62,429 nt of DNA from CAYNYF01 sp964401385 (GCA_964401385.1 CAYNYF010000012.1:1-62429); one strand, 5' to 3'; shown: positions 36,038 through 43,392, numbered from the stretch's first letter. Notes: a model not told the origin generated them from the letters alone. Made by a program: numbers and translations.

Positions 36038-36066
36038 TTGACAGGGCGGCGCCGCCGGTGTACCGT
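36038..36066 (+). promoter_or_regulatory. Candidate promoter of the ABC transporter pair
   Basis: TTGACA (36038-36043), a 17-bp spacer and a poor -10, TACCGT (36061-36066). The spacer contains the perfect 12-bp palindrome GGCGGCGCCGCC (36047-36058), a possible operator. ATG is 86 bases further on. Confidence 0.35.
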
Positions 36067-36152
36067 CAGTGCGTCAAGAATTTCGCCCTGCCTACCCGCC
36101 GCGGCAGGTGGGGCTCGCCTGTTCAACTACGGGCCGGTTTGGGGAAAAGTCA

Positions 36153-37103
36153 ATGTCTGACGAAATCGTCGCAATGCAGGCCCTGCGCAAGGAATACTAC
36201 GAGGTCGTGGCCGTCGATGACGTCGACCTGTCCCTGGCGCGCGGGCAAATCCACGGGCTGATCGGTCCCAACGGGGCCGGCAAGACCACGCTGCTGCGGA
36301 TGCTGGCGACCACGCTGGAGCCCACCAGCGGGGAAATCCTCTTTGAGGGCGTGGACATCCGCCGCGACCCCAAGGCCGTCCGGGCGAAGATGGGCTACAT
36401 GCCGGACTTCTTCCAGATGTACGACGGCCTGCGCGTGGCGGAGCTGCTGGCGTACTTCGGCATCGCCCACGGCCTGGGCGGACGCCAGCTTCGCGACCGC
36501 GTCGCCGAAGTCATCCGGCTGATCGGCCTGGAAGAGAAGGCCCACACCCCGTGCAAGGGCCTCTCCCGCGGAATGGTCCAGCGGCTGGGGCTGGGCCGGG
36601 CCATCATCCACCGCCCGGAGCTGGTCCTGCTGGACGAGCCGGCCTCCGGGCTGGACCCGCTGGCCAGGAAGAACCTCTTCGACCTGCTGGAGCGAATCCA
36701 CGCTGACGGGACCACCATCATCATCTCCTCCCACATCCTGGCCGAGCTGTCCGACCTGTGCACCAGCGTCATCATCATGCACGAGGGGAAGCTCCTGGAG
36801 ACCGGGCCGACGCAGGAGATCATCAGGAAGATCATGCCCACTCGGCAGATCACACTGCGGCTGGCCGGCGGGGCCGAGGCGGCCGGAAAGGTCCTCTCCG
36901 AGCATCGCAGCGTTTCCGCCCTCCAGACCGAGCCCAATCAGATCAGGTTCGGCTTCGACGGAAGCGACGCCGAGCTGGCCGAGCTGAACGCCGCCCTCGT
37001 CCGGGCCGGCGCGGGCGTGGCCCTGATGGAGGAAATCCGCACCAGCCTCCACGAACTCTACTTCGCCATCACCGAAAGGAACGAGCATGCTGGCCCTGCA
37101 TAG
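36153..37103 (+). CDS. ABC transporter ATP-binding protein
   Basis: A 316-residue nucleotide-binding subunit of an ABC-2-type exporter. Walker A GPNGAGKTT (38-46), a modified signature LSRGMVQRL (usual LSGGQ) and Walker B LVLLDEPASGLDP are present, with the H-loop in ISSHILAEL. The C-terminal extension of about 90 residues is typical of exporter or gliding-type ATPases. It overlaps the permease gene by 17 bases. Substrate unknown. Confidence 0.93.
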   Translation: MSDEIVAMQALRKEYYEVVAVDDVDLSLARGQIHGLIGPNGAGKTTLLRMLATTLEPTSGEILFEGVDIRRDPKAVRAKMGYMPDFFQMYDGLRVAELLAYFGIAHGLGGRQLRDRVAEVIRLIGLEEKAHTPCKGLSRGMVQRLGLGRAIIHRPELVLLDEPASGLDPLARKNLFDLLERIHADGTTIIISSHILAELSDLCTSVIIMHEGKLLETGPTQEIIRKIMPTRQITLRLAGGAEAAGKVLSEHRSVSALQTEPNQIRFGFDGSDAELAELNAALVRAGAGVALMEEIRTSLHELYFAITERNEHAGPA

Positions 37104-38631
37104 AAACCCGCTGATCTATCGCGAGCGCTGCGTCGCCTTCCGCCCGGCCAAGCTGTGGACGACCTTGATCGTGGTCTTCGGGATGCTGGCGCTGGCATTC
37201 GTGTATCTGGTGCTCCAGCAGACGCAGGGCCGGACCGCGTATTTGATGCACCCCCGCGAGGAGGTGATCGACTGGCCGAAGGTCTTCGTGGGGCTCAGCG
37301 CCGTCGTCCTAACGGTACAGTTTTTCACGGCCTTCTACGTCTGCCTGGGCATGGCCCTGGACTCGATCGTCAAGGAGCGGCAGTCCAACACGCACGAATT
37401 CTTCACCACCTTGCCCATCAGCGCCGTGGACAAGGTCATCGGCCTGTGCGTGGGGGCGAACCTGCTGCCGCTGCTGTTGCTGGTCCTGCTGACGCCGCTG
37501 GGGCTGGTCTTCGGCCTGGCGGGCGAAATCCCCTTGGGCAATCTGCTGTGGCTGTACGCGATTATGGCTTCCGGCTTCCTGGCGGTCAGCCTGATGGGCG
37601 TGGCCGGCAGCAGCGGGATGGGCAAGCGCCGCGCCGCCTGGCTGCTGGTGCTTCTGTTGCTCGGTGTCGGCGGGGCGACAAGCGCGGTGATCCAAGACGA
37701 GGGTTTCCGCGCCGTGCCGCTGCTGACGATCGCCCCCTTCGGCCTTCTGGGGGCTTCGCTGTCCGATCCGCTGGGGCTGTCATCTGTGTTCCAGGCCGGC
37801 GGCTATCATCTCTTTGGCTACGCCGTGCCCTGGCAGCTCTGCCCGGTGGCGTTTTACCTGTTCCTGGCGGGGCTTTCCTTTTTCGCGGCCGTGANNNNNN
37901 NNNNNNNNNNNNNNNNNNNNNNNNNNNNNNNNNNNNNNNNNNNNNNNNNNNNNNNNNNNNNNNNNNNNNNNNNNNNNNNNNNNNNNNNNNNNNNGGCCGT
38001 GTATCTGGCCTCGTTCTTCGTGGTGATTTTGATCTGGGGCGTATACAGTACGCCCGGCTATGGCTCGCTGATGCAGTGGGTCGAGCGGAGGGGCAACTGG
38101 CCGGGCAGGCTCATTACCGAGGCCCTCACCGACATCCGCACACCCATCCTTGTGCCGGTGGTGCTGCTTTGGGGCGTCACCGTCGTGGCCGTGCTGGGCA
38201 TCAATTACCTGTACTGGCTGGGCGGTCTGTCAATTGCCCGGCTGCTGCTGGCGGGCGGCGTGCTGCTGATCTTCCTGCTGGCCTATGTGTGCGTGTTCCT
38301 GCTGGCCAACCTGCTGACGCGCCGCGGCGGCGGGCCGATCGGCATTCTGCTGCTGGCTTTGGCCGTTGGCATTCCGCTGGGCTTCTCCAGCATCGAAAAC
38401 CTGGAGCCCGTGGCCAGCGCCACGCCGGCCGGGCTCTTCCGCGAGGGCAACCTTCTCGGCGTCAGCTACCGCCTTGGCGAGGAGTTGGTACGTGAGGAAG
38501 TCTTGCGAAGCATCATCATGGGAAGCTGCGTCCTGGTCCTCTTCGTTGCCTTGTGCGCCTGGCGCTTCGAGGCGCTGCTGAGGATCTCTCCCCTGGGGCG
38601 GCAGCGTCTGTGGCAGGCGCGGGAAGGCTGA
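37087..38631 (+). CDS. ABC-2-type permease, interrupted by assembly gap
   Basis: A membrane subunit partner of the preceding ATPase. About 270 residues before and 212 after the gap are readable, containing at least nine hydrophobic helices; KERQSNTHEFFTTLPISAVDKVIG is the cytoplasmic coupling-helix region seen in ABC-2 permeases. The 100 N (37895-37994) hide an unknown number of residues; the frame matches on both sides with a 100-base gap, but that may be chance. The last 12 codons lie in a 40-bp repeat also found at 40007-40046. Confidence 0.82.
   Translation: MLALHRNPLIYRERCVAFRPAKLWTTLIVVFGMLALAFVYLVLQQTQGRTAYLMHPREEVIDWPKVFVGLSAVVLTVQFFTAFYVCLGMALDSIVKERQSNTHEFFTTLPISAVDKVIGLCVGANLLPLLLLVLLTPLGLVFGLAGEIPLGNLLWLYAIMASGFLAVSLMGVAGSSGMGKRRAAWLLVLLLLGVGGATSAVIQDEGFRAVPLLTIAPFGLLGASLSDPLGLSSVFQAGGYHLFGYAVPWQLCPVAFYLFLAGLSFFAAVXXXXXXXXXXXXXXXXXXXXXXXXXXXXXXXXXXAVYLASFFVVILIWGVYSTPGYGSLMQWVERRGNWPGRLITEALTDIRTPILVPVVLLWGVTVVAVLGINYLYWLGGLSIARLLLAGGVLLIFLLAYVCVFLLANLLTRRGGGPIGILLLALAVGIPLGFSSIENLEPVASATPAGLFREGNLLGVSYRLGEELVREEVLRSIIMGSCVLVLFVALCAWRFEALLRISPLGRQRLWQAREG
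37895..37994. other. Assembly gap (100 N)
   Basis: Exactly 100 ambiguous bases inside the ABC permease gene, the usual placeholder for a scaffold join of unknown length. Sequence order across this point depends on read-pair scaffolding. Confidence 0.95.
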
Positions 38632-38634
38632 GGC
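38595..38634. repeat. 40-bp dispersed repeat, copy 1
   Basis: This segment covers the 3' end of the ABC permease gene and matches 40007-40046 at 37 of 40 positions (shared core TGGCAGGCGCGGGAAGGCTG). The second copy truncates an IS1-type transposase remnant. A further shared stretch, CCCGTCC-x-AGGGG-x-GAATT, occurs at 38657-38679 and 40352-40370. Confidence 0.7.
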
Positions 38635-38765
38635 AGGGCGGGCTTGCCACAGCCTACCCGTCCGAGGGGCGAATTGTTGACGCCGTGGGCGGTGCGCCAC
38701 AGCGTACTATTGCCAAGATTTCAAGACTTCAATATTTCATAGTATGGTAGGGGGGGTGTGGAGGA

Positions 38766-38794
38766 AGATTTCGCCCGGCCTGGGGGTGAAATCT
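38766..38794. repeat. 11-bp inverted repeat in island leader
   Basis: AGATTTCGCCC (38766-38776) pairs with GGGTGAAATCT (38784-38794) with one G-T wobble and a 7-nt loop. It lies in the 237-base non-coding stretch between the ABC permease and the 86-residue ORF, and may be a terminator-like or operator structure. Confidence 0.45.
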
Positions 38795-38833
38795 GGTAGT
38801 GGGTGAGTTTAGAACCGTCATTCCGTGAACTCT

Positions 38834-38885
38834 CTTGACCGCGCCTGCCCATTTGCCACAATGCGGGCATGCCTGAGCGGTCAAG
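38834..38885 (+). promoter_or_regulatory. Promoter with 9-bp inverted repeat, possible leaderless start
   Basis: TTGACC (38835-38840), 16 bp, CACAAT (38857-38862); predicted start of transcription is about 38869, the ATG itself. The -35 region is half of an inverted repeat: CTTGACCGC (38834-38842) and GCGGTCAAG (38877-38885) flank the start codon. A third copy of CTTGACCGC is at 39850-39858. Confidence 0.45.
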
Positions 38886-39129
38886 AAAGGACCCGCGAGA
38901 CCTGAATCTGCTCGCCAAGAGCATCGTCGATCAGGCCACATCGGAGCAAGATCAGGCCGAGCAGCCAGAACTCACCAAAGAGGAACGAAGCGCCATCGCC
39001 AGAATCCTCGGCAGGCTGGGGGGGTTGAAAGGTGGCAAGGCTAGGGCTGCCGCGCTGCTGCCGGAAGAACGCAAGGCTATTGCCAAGAAGGCGGCGAAGA
39101 AGCGCTGGCAACAGAAGAAATCATCTTAG
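38869..39129 (+). CDS. Small basic protein (GGLKGGKARA family)
   Basis: An 86-residue protein of a type often found as small hypothetical proteins in Planctomycetes and other environmental bacteria. The first 50 residues are acidic/polar helix (MPERSRKDPRDLNLLAKSI). The second half contains GRLGGLKGGKARAAALLPEE followed by a Lys/Arg-rich end (AIAKKAAKKRWQQKK), suggesting nucleic-acid binding. No Shine-Dalgarno sequence precedes the ATG. Its last four bases overlap the 3' end of the convergent toxin-like gene. Function unknown. Confidence 0.65.
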   Translation: MPERSRKDPRDLNLLAKSIVDQATSEQDQAEQPELTKEERSAIARILGRLGGLKGGKARAAALLPEERKAIAKKAAKKRWQQKKSS

Positions 39130-39476
39130 GGATGAGGGCTAATGGCCAGAATCGTCATCTGGCCCTTCTCGGGTCCATAGCACCAGAAGATTCTATATGC
39201 CCCGGGAGTCTTCTGTTGCGCATACGCCGTGAAGACCTTGCCATTCGTCTCATACGGATTTGCAATCGACAGATATTCATGGGTCTGCAAACTGCGGTGC
39301 CGGGGGTTTTGTGCCAAGAGCCGCAAGGCCTTAGTCACTTGCCCAAATAGGCCTTCCTGTTTAGACGCCTTGGTCTTCCCTGATTTCTGGCGAGTTGCGA
39401 ACGCTGACTGTGCAGCATCCGTGATGACTCTATACTGGGCCTCGGCATGCGACGACCACCTGAGGCAGAAGGCCAT
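39126..39476 (-). CDS. RelE/ParE-like toxin candidate
   Basis: A 116-residue protein. The C-terminal part (KVFTAYAQQKTPGAYRIFWCYGPEKGQMTILAI) follows the pattern of RelE-fold mRNA interferases: a basic strand, then Tyr-Arg-Ile and a closing beta strand. Its ATG overlaps the antitoxin stop as TAATG, the normal coupling of type II pairs. Key catalytic residues cannot be assigned confidently, so HigB/RelE/ParE subtype is open. It is transcribed leftward from the promoter at 39770-39799. Confidence 0.65.
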   Translation of the reverse strand: MAFCLRWSSHAEAQYRVITDAAQSAFATRQKSGKTKASKQEGLFGQVTKALRLLAQNPRHRSLQTHEYLSIANPYETNGKVFTAYAQQKTPGAYRIFWCYGPEKGQMTILAISPHP

Positions 39477-39748
39477 TACACGCCCATTTCATCGGCGAGC
39501 TTCGCCATGGCGTGCAAGTCAGGGCCATCTACCAAATTGCCTTTCCTGGCGTCCTCAATGCCCTCCATGACCATCTTGATTGCCTTGGCGTTCTTGTGTA
39601 GCCACAGTTCGGGCTCTGGAACAGCTTTGGCCCGCATGATTTCTAGCATCCCCTCGGTAACCTGTCGTATGATCACCATCTGGCCGGCAAAGGCCTTCCC
39701 AAGCATTAGCCTTCCCTTGTCGTCAACTGTTTTCTGTATCACCGTCAT
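39476..39748 (-). CDS. AbrB-like antitoxin candidate
   Basis: About 90 residues. The N-terminus MTVIQKTVDDKGRLMLGKAFAGQMVIIRQV has the swapped-hairpin AbrB/MazE look (the DxKGRL beta turn). The remainder is an acidic helical tail (EDARKGNLVDGPDLHAMAKL) that could wrap the toxin. An AGGAGG ribosome site lies just before ATG 39748. It has its own promoter (39770-39799) with the palindrome TAGTACTA (39766-39773) overlapping the -10, a plausible autoregulatory operator. Confidence 0.65.
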   Translation of the reverse strand: MTVIQKTVDDKGRLMLGKAFAGQMVIIRQVTEGMLEIMRAKAVPEPELWLHKNAKAIKMVMEGIEDARKGNLVDGPDLHAMAKLADEMGV

Positions 39749-39765
39749 TGCCCGCCTCCTTTCAT

Positions 39766-39799
39766 TAGTACTATACGGCTGAAGTGGGCCTATGGTCAA
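39766..39799 (-). promoter_or_regulatory. Promoter/operator of the toxin-antitoxin pair
   Basis: Minus-strand TTGACC (39794-39799), 18-bp spacer, TATAGT (39770-39775). The 8-bp palindrome TAGTACTA at 39766-39773 overlaps the -10 box. Confidence 0.6.
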
Positions 39800-39877
39800 G
39801 TGGGAATTCCCCATTTTCCCATTTTCTTTTTCGGATTCTGCTTACAATGCTTGACCGCTCATGGATATTCGGTCACC

Positions 39878-40012
39878 ACGAACCGGCTAAGCAAGGCAAA
39901 ACGAGCGCAAGTCATTGCGGCGCTGGTCCAAGGCAATTCCATTCAGGCCACCGTCCGCATGACCCGAGCGGCCAAGAACACAGTCGCCAAACTTCTGGCC
40001 GGTGTTGGGGCG
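39878..40012 (+). pseudogene. IS1-type transposase N-terminal remnant
   Basis: The plus strand encodes NRLSKAKRAQVIAALVQGNS, then IQATVRMTRAAKNTVAKLLAGVG, the characteristic N-terminal zinc-finger/HTH-adjacent start of environmental IS1-type transposases. The position of the usual ATG before Asn-Arg-Leu is ACG (39878-39880), so the start codon is lost. The homology stops at about 40012, where the 40-bp repeat copy begins. No inverted repeats or DDE core remain. The 3' part is deleted. Confidence 0.65.
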
Positions 40013-40046
40013 GTGGCGTCTCTGGCAGGCGCGGGAAGGCTGAGGC
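40007..40046. repeat. 40-bp dispersed repeat, copy 2
   Basis: Matches 38595-38634 at 37 of 40 positions. It abuts and truncates the transposase remnant. Confidence 0.7.
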
Positions 40047-40514
40047 GGCGCGGCCCTGGTTGGCGGGGCGAGACTTCTGGGGCAACATCTCGCCTCCGCC
40101 CGTGACGAAATGTTGAATTCTTGATCCCTTGACCCCTTGACGCCTTCCGCCCGCTGAGACCCTCCCAGACACAGACAGACCGCGTACGCGCCGGCTTTCA
40201 CAAATACGGTACTTTACTATACTTACTACTACATACTACTACGCTACTACACTACTAGAGGGGGAAGGCTTCAAGAACTCAAGAACTCAAGATTCCACGT
40301 GAGGGTATGGTGACGGGTACGCCGGTACGTTGCGCGCCTTACCGTGGGCTGCCCGTCCCAGGGGTGAATTCTTGATCCCTTGACGCCTTGCCCAGCAGCT
40401 TCTCGGCGTCGGCTTTCAGGGGGAGGGCGGAAAATGCTCTTGCTCGTCGGGGGCGGGGAAGTTAGCGTATCAAATCCCTTTTGCCCCCGGCGACGGCGTC
40501 GGGGTCCGGAGCGC
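40047..40514. other. Non-coding, repeat-rich stretch of the accessory island
   Basis: No gene is supported in this 468-base stretch. It holds a near-duplicate segment (40114-40146 and 40365-40390, sharing TGAATTCTTGATCCCTTGA with a short internal deletion), a low-complexity TACTAC-rich tract (40204-40258), the triple phrase CAAGAACT/CAAGAACT/CAAGATT (40272-40293) and a segment resembling 38657-38684. Composition is clearly more AT-rich than the flanks. Confidence 0.6.
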
Positions 40515-40517
40515 ATG

Positions 40518-40910
40518 ATGGCTTCTGAGGATTCATTCTGTCGTTCCTGCGCGCTGCGTTCGTCGTGCCTGCCCACCAGCTTGCAGGCGGGCCTGCCCGA
40601 CAAGGCGGGTCGGACGGGCGAGCCCGCCGGCGGGCCTGCCCACCAGCTTGTAGCCGGGCCTGCCCACCAGCTTGCAGGCGGGCCGGCGCTCTCGCCGGGC
40701 AGCCTGGTCGCCTACGCGGCGGCGTATTTTCTGCTGCCGCTGGTGGCGGCAATCGTGGGCGCTGCGGTCGCCAATGGCGCCGCGGCACAAGTTGCCTCGG
40801 CCGGGGGCGGCTTCGTGGGCGCGGTCGCGGCCGTGACCGTGGCGACACGCCTGCTGAGGGCCCGAAACGTCAGGAGGCGTCCCGGCGCGCCGGGACAGAT
40901 GAAAGTTTGA
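40518..40910 (+). CDS. RseC/MucC-like Cys-rich membrane protein
   Basis: About 130 residues, immediately upstream of rnfC. Cys8-x2-Cys11 and Cys17 (FCRSCALRSSC) come first, then two hydrophobic helices (about 62-84 and 93-110) like the membrane hairpin of RseC. RseC cooperates with the Rsx/Rnf complex in reducing SoxR in E. coli, so the context fits. Residues about 18-57 (AHQLVAGPAHQLAGG type) are encoded by three copies of a dispersed palindromic repeat and are probably an insertion. GGAG precedes an ATGATG start (40515/40518). The last codons lie in a second palindrome (40880-40895). Confidence 0.6.
   Translation: MASEDSFCRSCALRSSCLPTSLQAGLPDKAGRTGEPAGGPAHQLVAGPAHQLAGGPALSPGSLVAYAAAYFLLPLVAAIVGAAVANGAAAQVASAGGGFVGAVAAVTVATRLLRARNVRRRPGAPGQMKV
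40567..40682. repeat. Palindromic dispersed repeat, three copies
   Basis: A 25-bp unit (GCCTGCCCACC at the start, GCAGGCGGG at the end, AGCTT in the middle) occurs at 40567-40591, 40634-40658 (variant TAGCC) and 40658-40682. The ends GCCTGC and GCAGGC form a 6-bp stem. A fourth copy is at 62247-62271. All three copies here are in frame within the RseC-like gene. Confidence 0.75.
40880..40895. repeat. 16-bp GC palindrome, copy 2
   Basis: Identical to 186-201 (TCCCGGCGCGCCGGGA). Here it encodes part of the C-terminal tail of the RseC-like protein, 20 bases before the rnfC start. Confidence 0.6.
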
Positions 40911-40915
40911 CGGAA

Positions 40916-42274
40916 GTGACCCGCACAACAACACTACCGGGCAAAGGCAACTTCGCCCGAGGCGTGCATCCCGAGGACAAGAAGTCCATCTCCTCCGGAC
41001 AGGGCGCAGAGGTGCTGCCTGCGCCGGCGTCGGTTCTGATTCCGCTGCTCCAGCACATCGGCGCCCCGTGCGAGCCGACGGTCAAGCCCCGCGCCGAGGT
41101 CGCCCTGGGCGACGTGGTGGGCGACGCCAAGGCCTTCGTCTCGGTCCCGGTGCACGCCACGGTCGACGGCAAGACCGCCGCCCCGACGGTTACGACGCTG
41201 CCCAACGGGCGGCACGTCGCCGCCATTCCCATCGCCGCCAACCCGGACGGGCAGCGGCTTTCCGGGGCGGCGCTGTGGGCGGACGTCTACGGCGGCGACT
41301 GGCCCGTCGACGCCCTGGAGGCATACGCCCCCGAGCAGATCATCGAGTCGGTTCGCGCGGCCGGAATCGCCGGCATGGGCGGGGCGGCCTTCCCCACGCA
41401 CGTGAAGCTGAAGCCCAACCCCGAGCGGCCGGTGGAAACGCTCATCGTCAACGGCTGCGAGTGCGAGCCGTACCTGACGAGCGACTACCGGCTGATGCTG
41501 GAAGCGCCCGCACCGATCGTGGCTGGGGCGCTGCTGACGGCGAGGGCGGCAGGGGCGGGGCAGGTCCTCATCGCCATCGAGGACAACAAGCCCGACGCGA
41601 TCTCCGCGATGCGTGCGGCCGTGGCGGGCACCGGCATTTCCGTCGTGGTCGTTCACACCAAGTATCCGATGGGCGGGGAGCGTCAGTTGATCCCGGCCGT
41701 GATGAACCGCGAAGTGCCCACGGGCGGGCTGCCGCTGGACGTGGGCGTGGTGGTGGTTAACGTGGCCACGGCCGCGGCCATCGCCCGGGCGGTGCTGCGC
41801 GGCAAGCCCTTGACCCACCGCCTGATCAGCGTCACCGGCGAGGGCATCCGCCGACCGAAGAACCTGCTGGTGCCCATCGGCACGCCGTACGCCGACCTGG
41901 TCGCCTTTTGCGGCGGGCTCGCGCCGGACGCCGCCCGCGTGATCTCCGGCGGCCCGATGATGGGATTCACCCTGGCCGAGTTGAGCGTGCCGGTGACCAA
42001 GGGCACCTCCGGGGTGGTCGTGCTGACCGCCGATCAGGTCCGCCGGGCCGAGGAGACCGCCTGCATCCGCTGCGGCCGGTGCGTCGACGCCTGCCCGCTG
42101 GGGCTGGTGCCGACGCGGATCGCACTGGCGGTGCGGAATCAGGACTGGCCGGCCGCGCGCAGGTACTATGTCAGCGCCTGCTGCGAGTGCGGCTGCTGCG
42201 CGTACGTCTGCCCGGCCAAGATCCCGCTGGTGCAGCTCATTCGCACGGGAAAGGCCCAGGCGCCGAAGGCATAG
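40916..42274 (+). CDS. rnfC: Rnf complex subunit C
   Basis: A 452-residue peripheral subunit of the Na+/H+-translocating ferredoxin:NAD+ oxidoreductase. GIAGMGGAAFPTHVK is the NADH/FMN-binding glycine loop shared with NuoF. Two 4Fe-4S motifs lie at the C-terminus, CIRCGRCVDACP and CCECGCCAYVCP. GTG at 40916 was chosen; TTG at 40907 would overlap the previous stop as TTGA and is a real alternative. It is the first of six rnf genes in the order C-D-G-E-A-B. Confidence 0.93.
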   Translation: MTRTTTLPGKGNFARGVHPEDKKSISSGQGAEVLPAPASVLIPLLQHIGAPCEPTVKPRAEVALGDVVGDAKAFVSVPVHATVDGKTAAPTVTTLPNGRHVAAIPIAANPDGQRLSGAALWADVYGGDWPVDALEAYAPEQIIESVRAAGIAGMGGAAFPTHVKLKPNPERPVETLIVNGCECEPYLTSDYRLMLEAPAPIVAGALLTARAAGAGQVLIAIEDNKPDAISAMRAAVAGTGISVVVVHTKYPMGGERQLIPAVMNREVPTGGLPLDVGVVVVNVATAAAIARAVLRGKPLTHRLISVTGEGIRRPKNLLVPIGTPYADLVAFCGGLAPDAARVISGGPMMGFTLAELSVPVTKGTSGVVVLTADQVRRAEETACIRCGRCVDACPLGLVPTRIALAVRNQDWPAARRYYVSACCECGCCAYVCPAKIPLVQLIRTGKAQAPKA

Positions 42275-42316
42275 CGGCGCGGAACGCGGAAATGACAGGC
42301 AGGAACAACACGGACG

Positions 42317-43330
42317 ATGAGTGAGGCCGCCAAGGAATCGCAGGGGCCCGCGCCGGCGGAAATGCTGGGCGTTGCCCCGGGCCCGCACATCTTCGCCGCC
42401 GGTAGGTCGACGCGGCGCGTCATGATCGACGTGCTGATCGCCCTGATTCCGGTGGTCGCGATGGCGTTTTACGTCTTCGGCTGGCGGGCGGGGATGCAGA
42501 TCGGCATCTGCGTGGCGAGCTGCGTCTTCTTCGAATGGCTCTTCCAGCGGCTTCGCCGCCGCCGGCAGACGGTGGGGGACTGTACGGCCGTGGTGACCGG
42601 GCTGATCCTCGCCCTGTCCATTCCCTGGACGGCGCCGTGGTACGTGGGCTTCATCGGCTCGGGGGCGGCCATCATCATCGGCAAGCTGCTGTTCGGCGGG
42701 CTCGGCTCCAACATCTTCAACCCGGCCATGGTCGGTCGGGCGTTCCTCCAGGCGTGCTTCACCGGCGAGATGACCACGTACACCCTCAACGGCCGGCTGC
42801 CGCCCGGGGCCGTCGACGCCGTCACCAAGGCCACGCCCATGGGCGCCGGAAAGTTCGAGGGCATCGCCTACCCCCTGCGCGACCTCGCCCTGGGCACGGT
42901 CAACGGCTCGCTGGGCGAGACCAGCGCGATCGCCTGCGTCCTCGGCGGGCTGTACCTGATCCTCCGCGGCACCGCCGCCTGGCGGATTCCCTTGGGCGTC
43001 CTGCTGGCCGCGGCCGCTGTGGCCGGGGTCAACCAGGCGGTCCACCCGGACGCGGCGTTGACGATGGCCCATCACATGCTGGGCGGGGCGATGCTGTTCG
43101 GGGCGTTCTTCATCGCCACCGACCCGGTCACCAGCCCGCTGAGCAAGCGCGGACGCTGGATCTTCGGGGCGGGCGTGGGCGTGCTGGTGATGCTGATCCG
43201 GCTGTTCGCCAACGTGCCCGAGGGCGTGATGTACGCCGTGCTGGTGATGAACATGACGGTGCCGTTGATCGACCGCTGGACGGTGCCGCGCCCGGTCGGT
43301 GGACCGACGAAAGAAAAAGCTGAAAGCTGA
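42317..43330 (+). CDS. rnfD: Rnf complex subunit D
   Basis: A 337-residue integral membrane subunit with about nine helices. It carries covalently bound FMN; the acceptor should be Thr173 in DAVTKATPMGA. NPAMVGRAFLQA and HHMLGGAMLFGAFFIATDPVTSP are conserved in RnfD/NqrB. The last residues (TKEKAES) are written by the tandem repeat at 43314-43348 and differ from usual RnfD ends. Confidence 0.95.
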   Translation: MSEAAKESQGPAPAEMLGVAPGPHIFAAGRSTRRVMIDVLIALIPVVAMAFYVFGWRAGMQIGICVASCVFFEWLFQRLRRRRQTVGDCTAVVTGLILALSIPWTAPWYVGFIGSGAAIIIGKLLFGGLGSNIFNPAMVGRAFLQACFTGEMTTYTLNGRLPPGAVDAVTKATPMGAGKFEGIAYPLRDLALGTVNGSLGETSAIACVLGGLYLILRGTAAWRIPLGVLLAAAAVAGVNQAVHPDAALTMAHHMLGGAMLFGAFFIATDPVTSPLSKRGRWIFGAGVGVLVMLIRLFANVPEGVMYAVLVMNMTVPLIDRWTVPRPVGGPTKEKAES

Positions 43331-43348
43331 AAGCTGAAAGGTGAAAGC
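43314..43348. repeat. AGCTGAA tandem repeat at the rnfD 3' end
   Basis: Three AGCTGAA units plus a variant GGTGAA straddle the rnfD stop codon. The inverse complement of the same theme (CAGCTTTCAG, CAGCTTTTCG) overlaps the 3' end of queF at 48901-48947. Confidence 0.65.
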
Positions 43349-43392
43349 GCTGCCCGGTTGAGCGGATGAGCGGCCGGGCCGGCTGTGGACTG

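Noticed and set aside
32041..36126. A 1361-codon minus-strand open frame opposite topA and the radical SAM gene
   Set aside because: Antisense shadow of strongly identified genes; composition follows codon positions of topA read backwards.
39800..40105. Intact 101-codon gene covering the transposase remnant
   Set aside because: The first 26 codons and everything after about 40012 are unrelated to the transposase; the frame is a chance fusion with repeat sequence.
40204..40258. TACTAC-rich tract as a CRISPR or satellite array
   Set aside because: Irregular unit and no spacers; it is simple low-complexity sequence.
40934..43075. Long minus-strand frame opposite rnfC and rnfD
   Set aside because: Shadow of the rnf genes, no domain recognisable.
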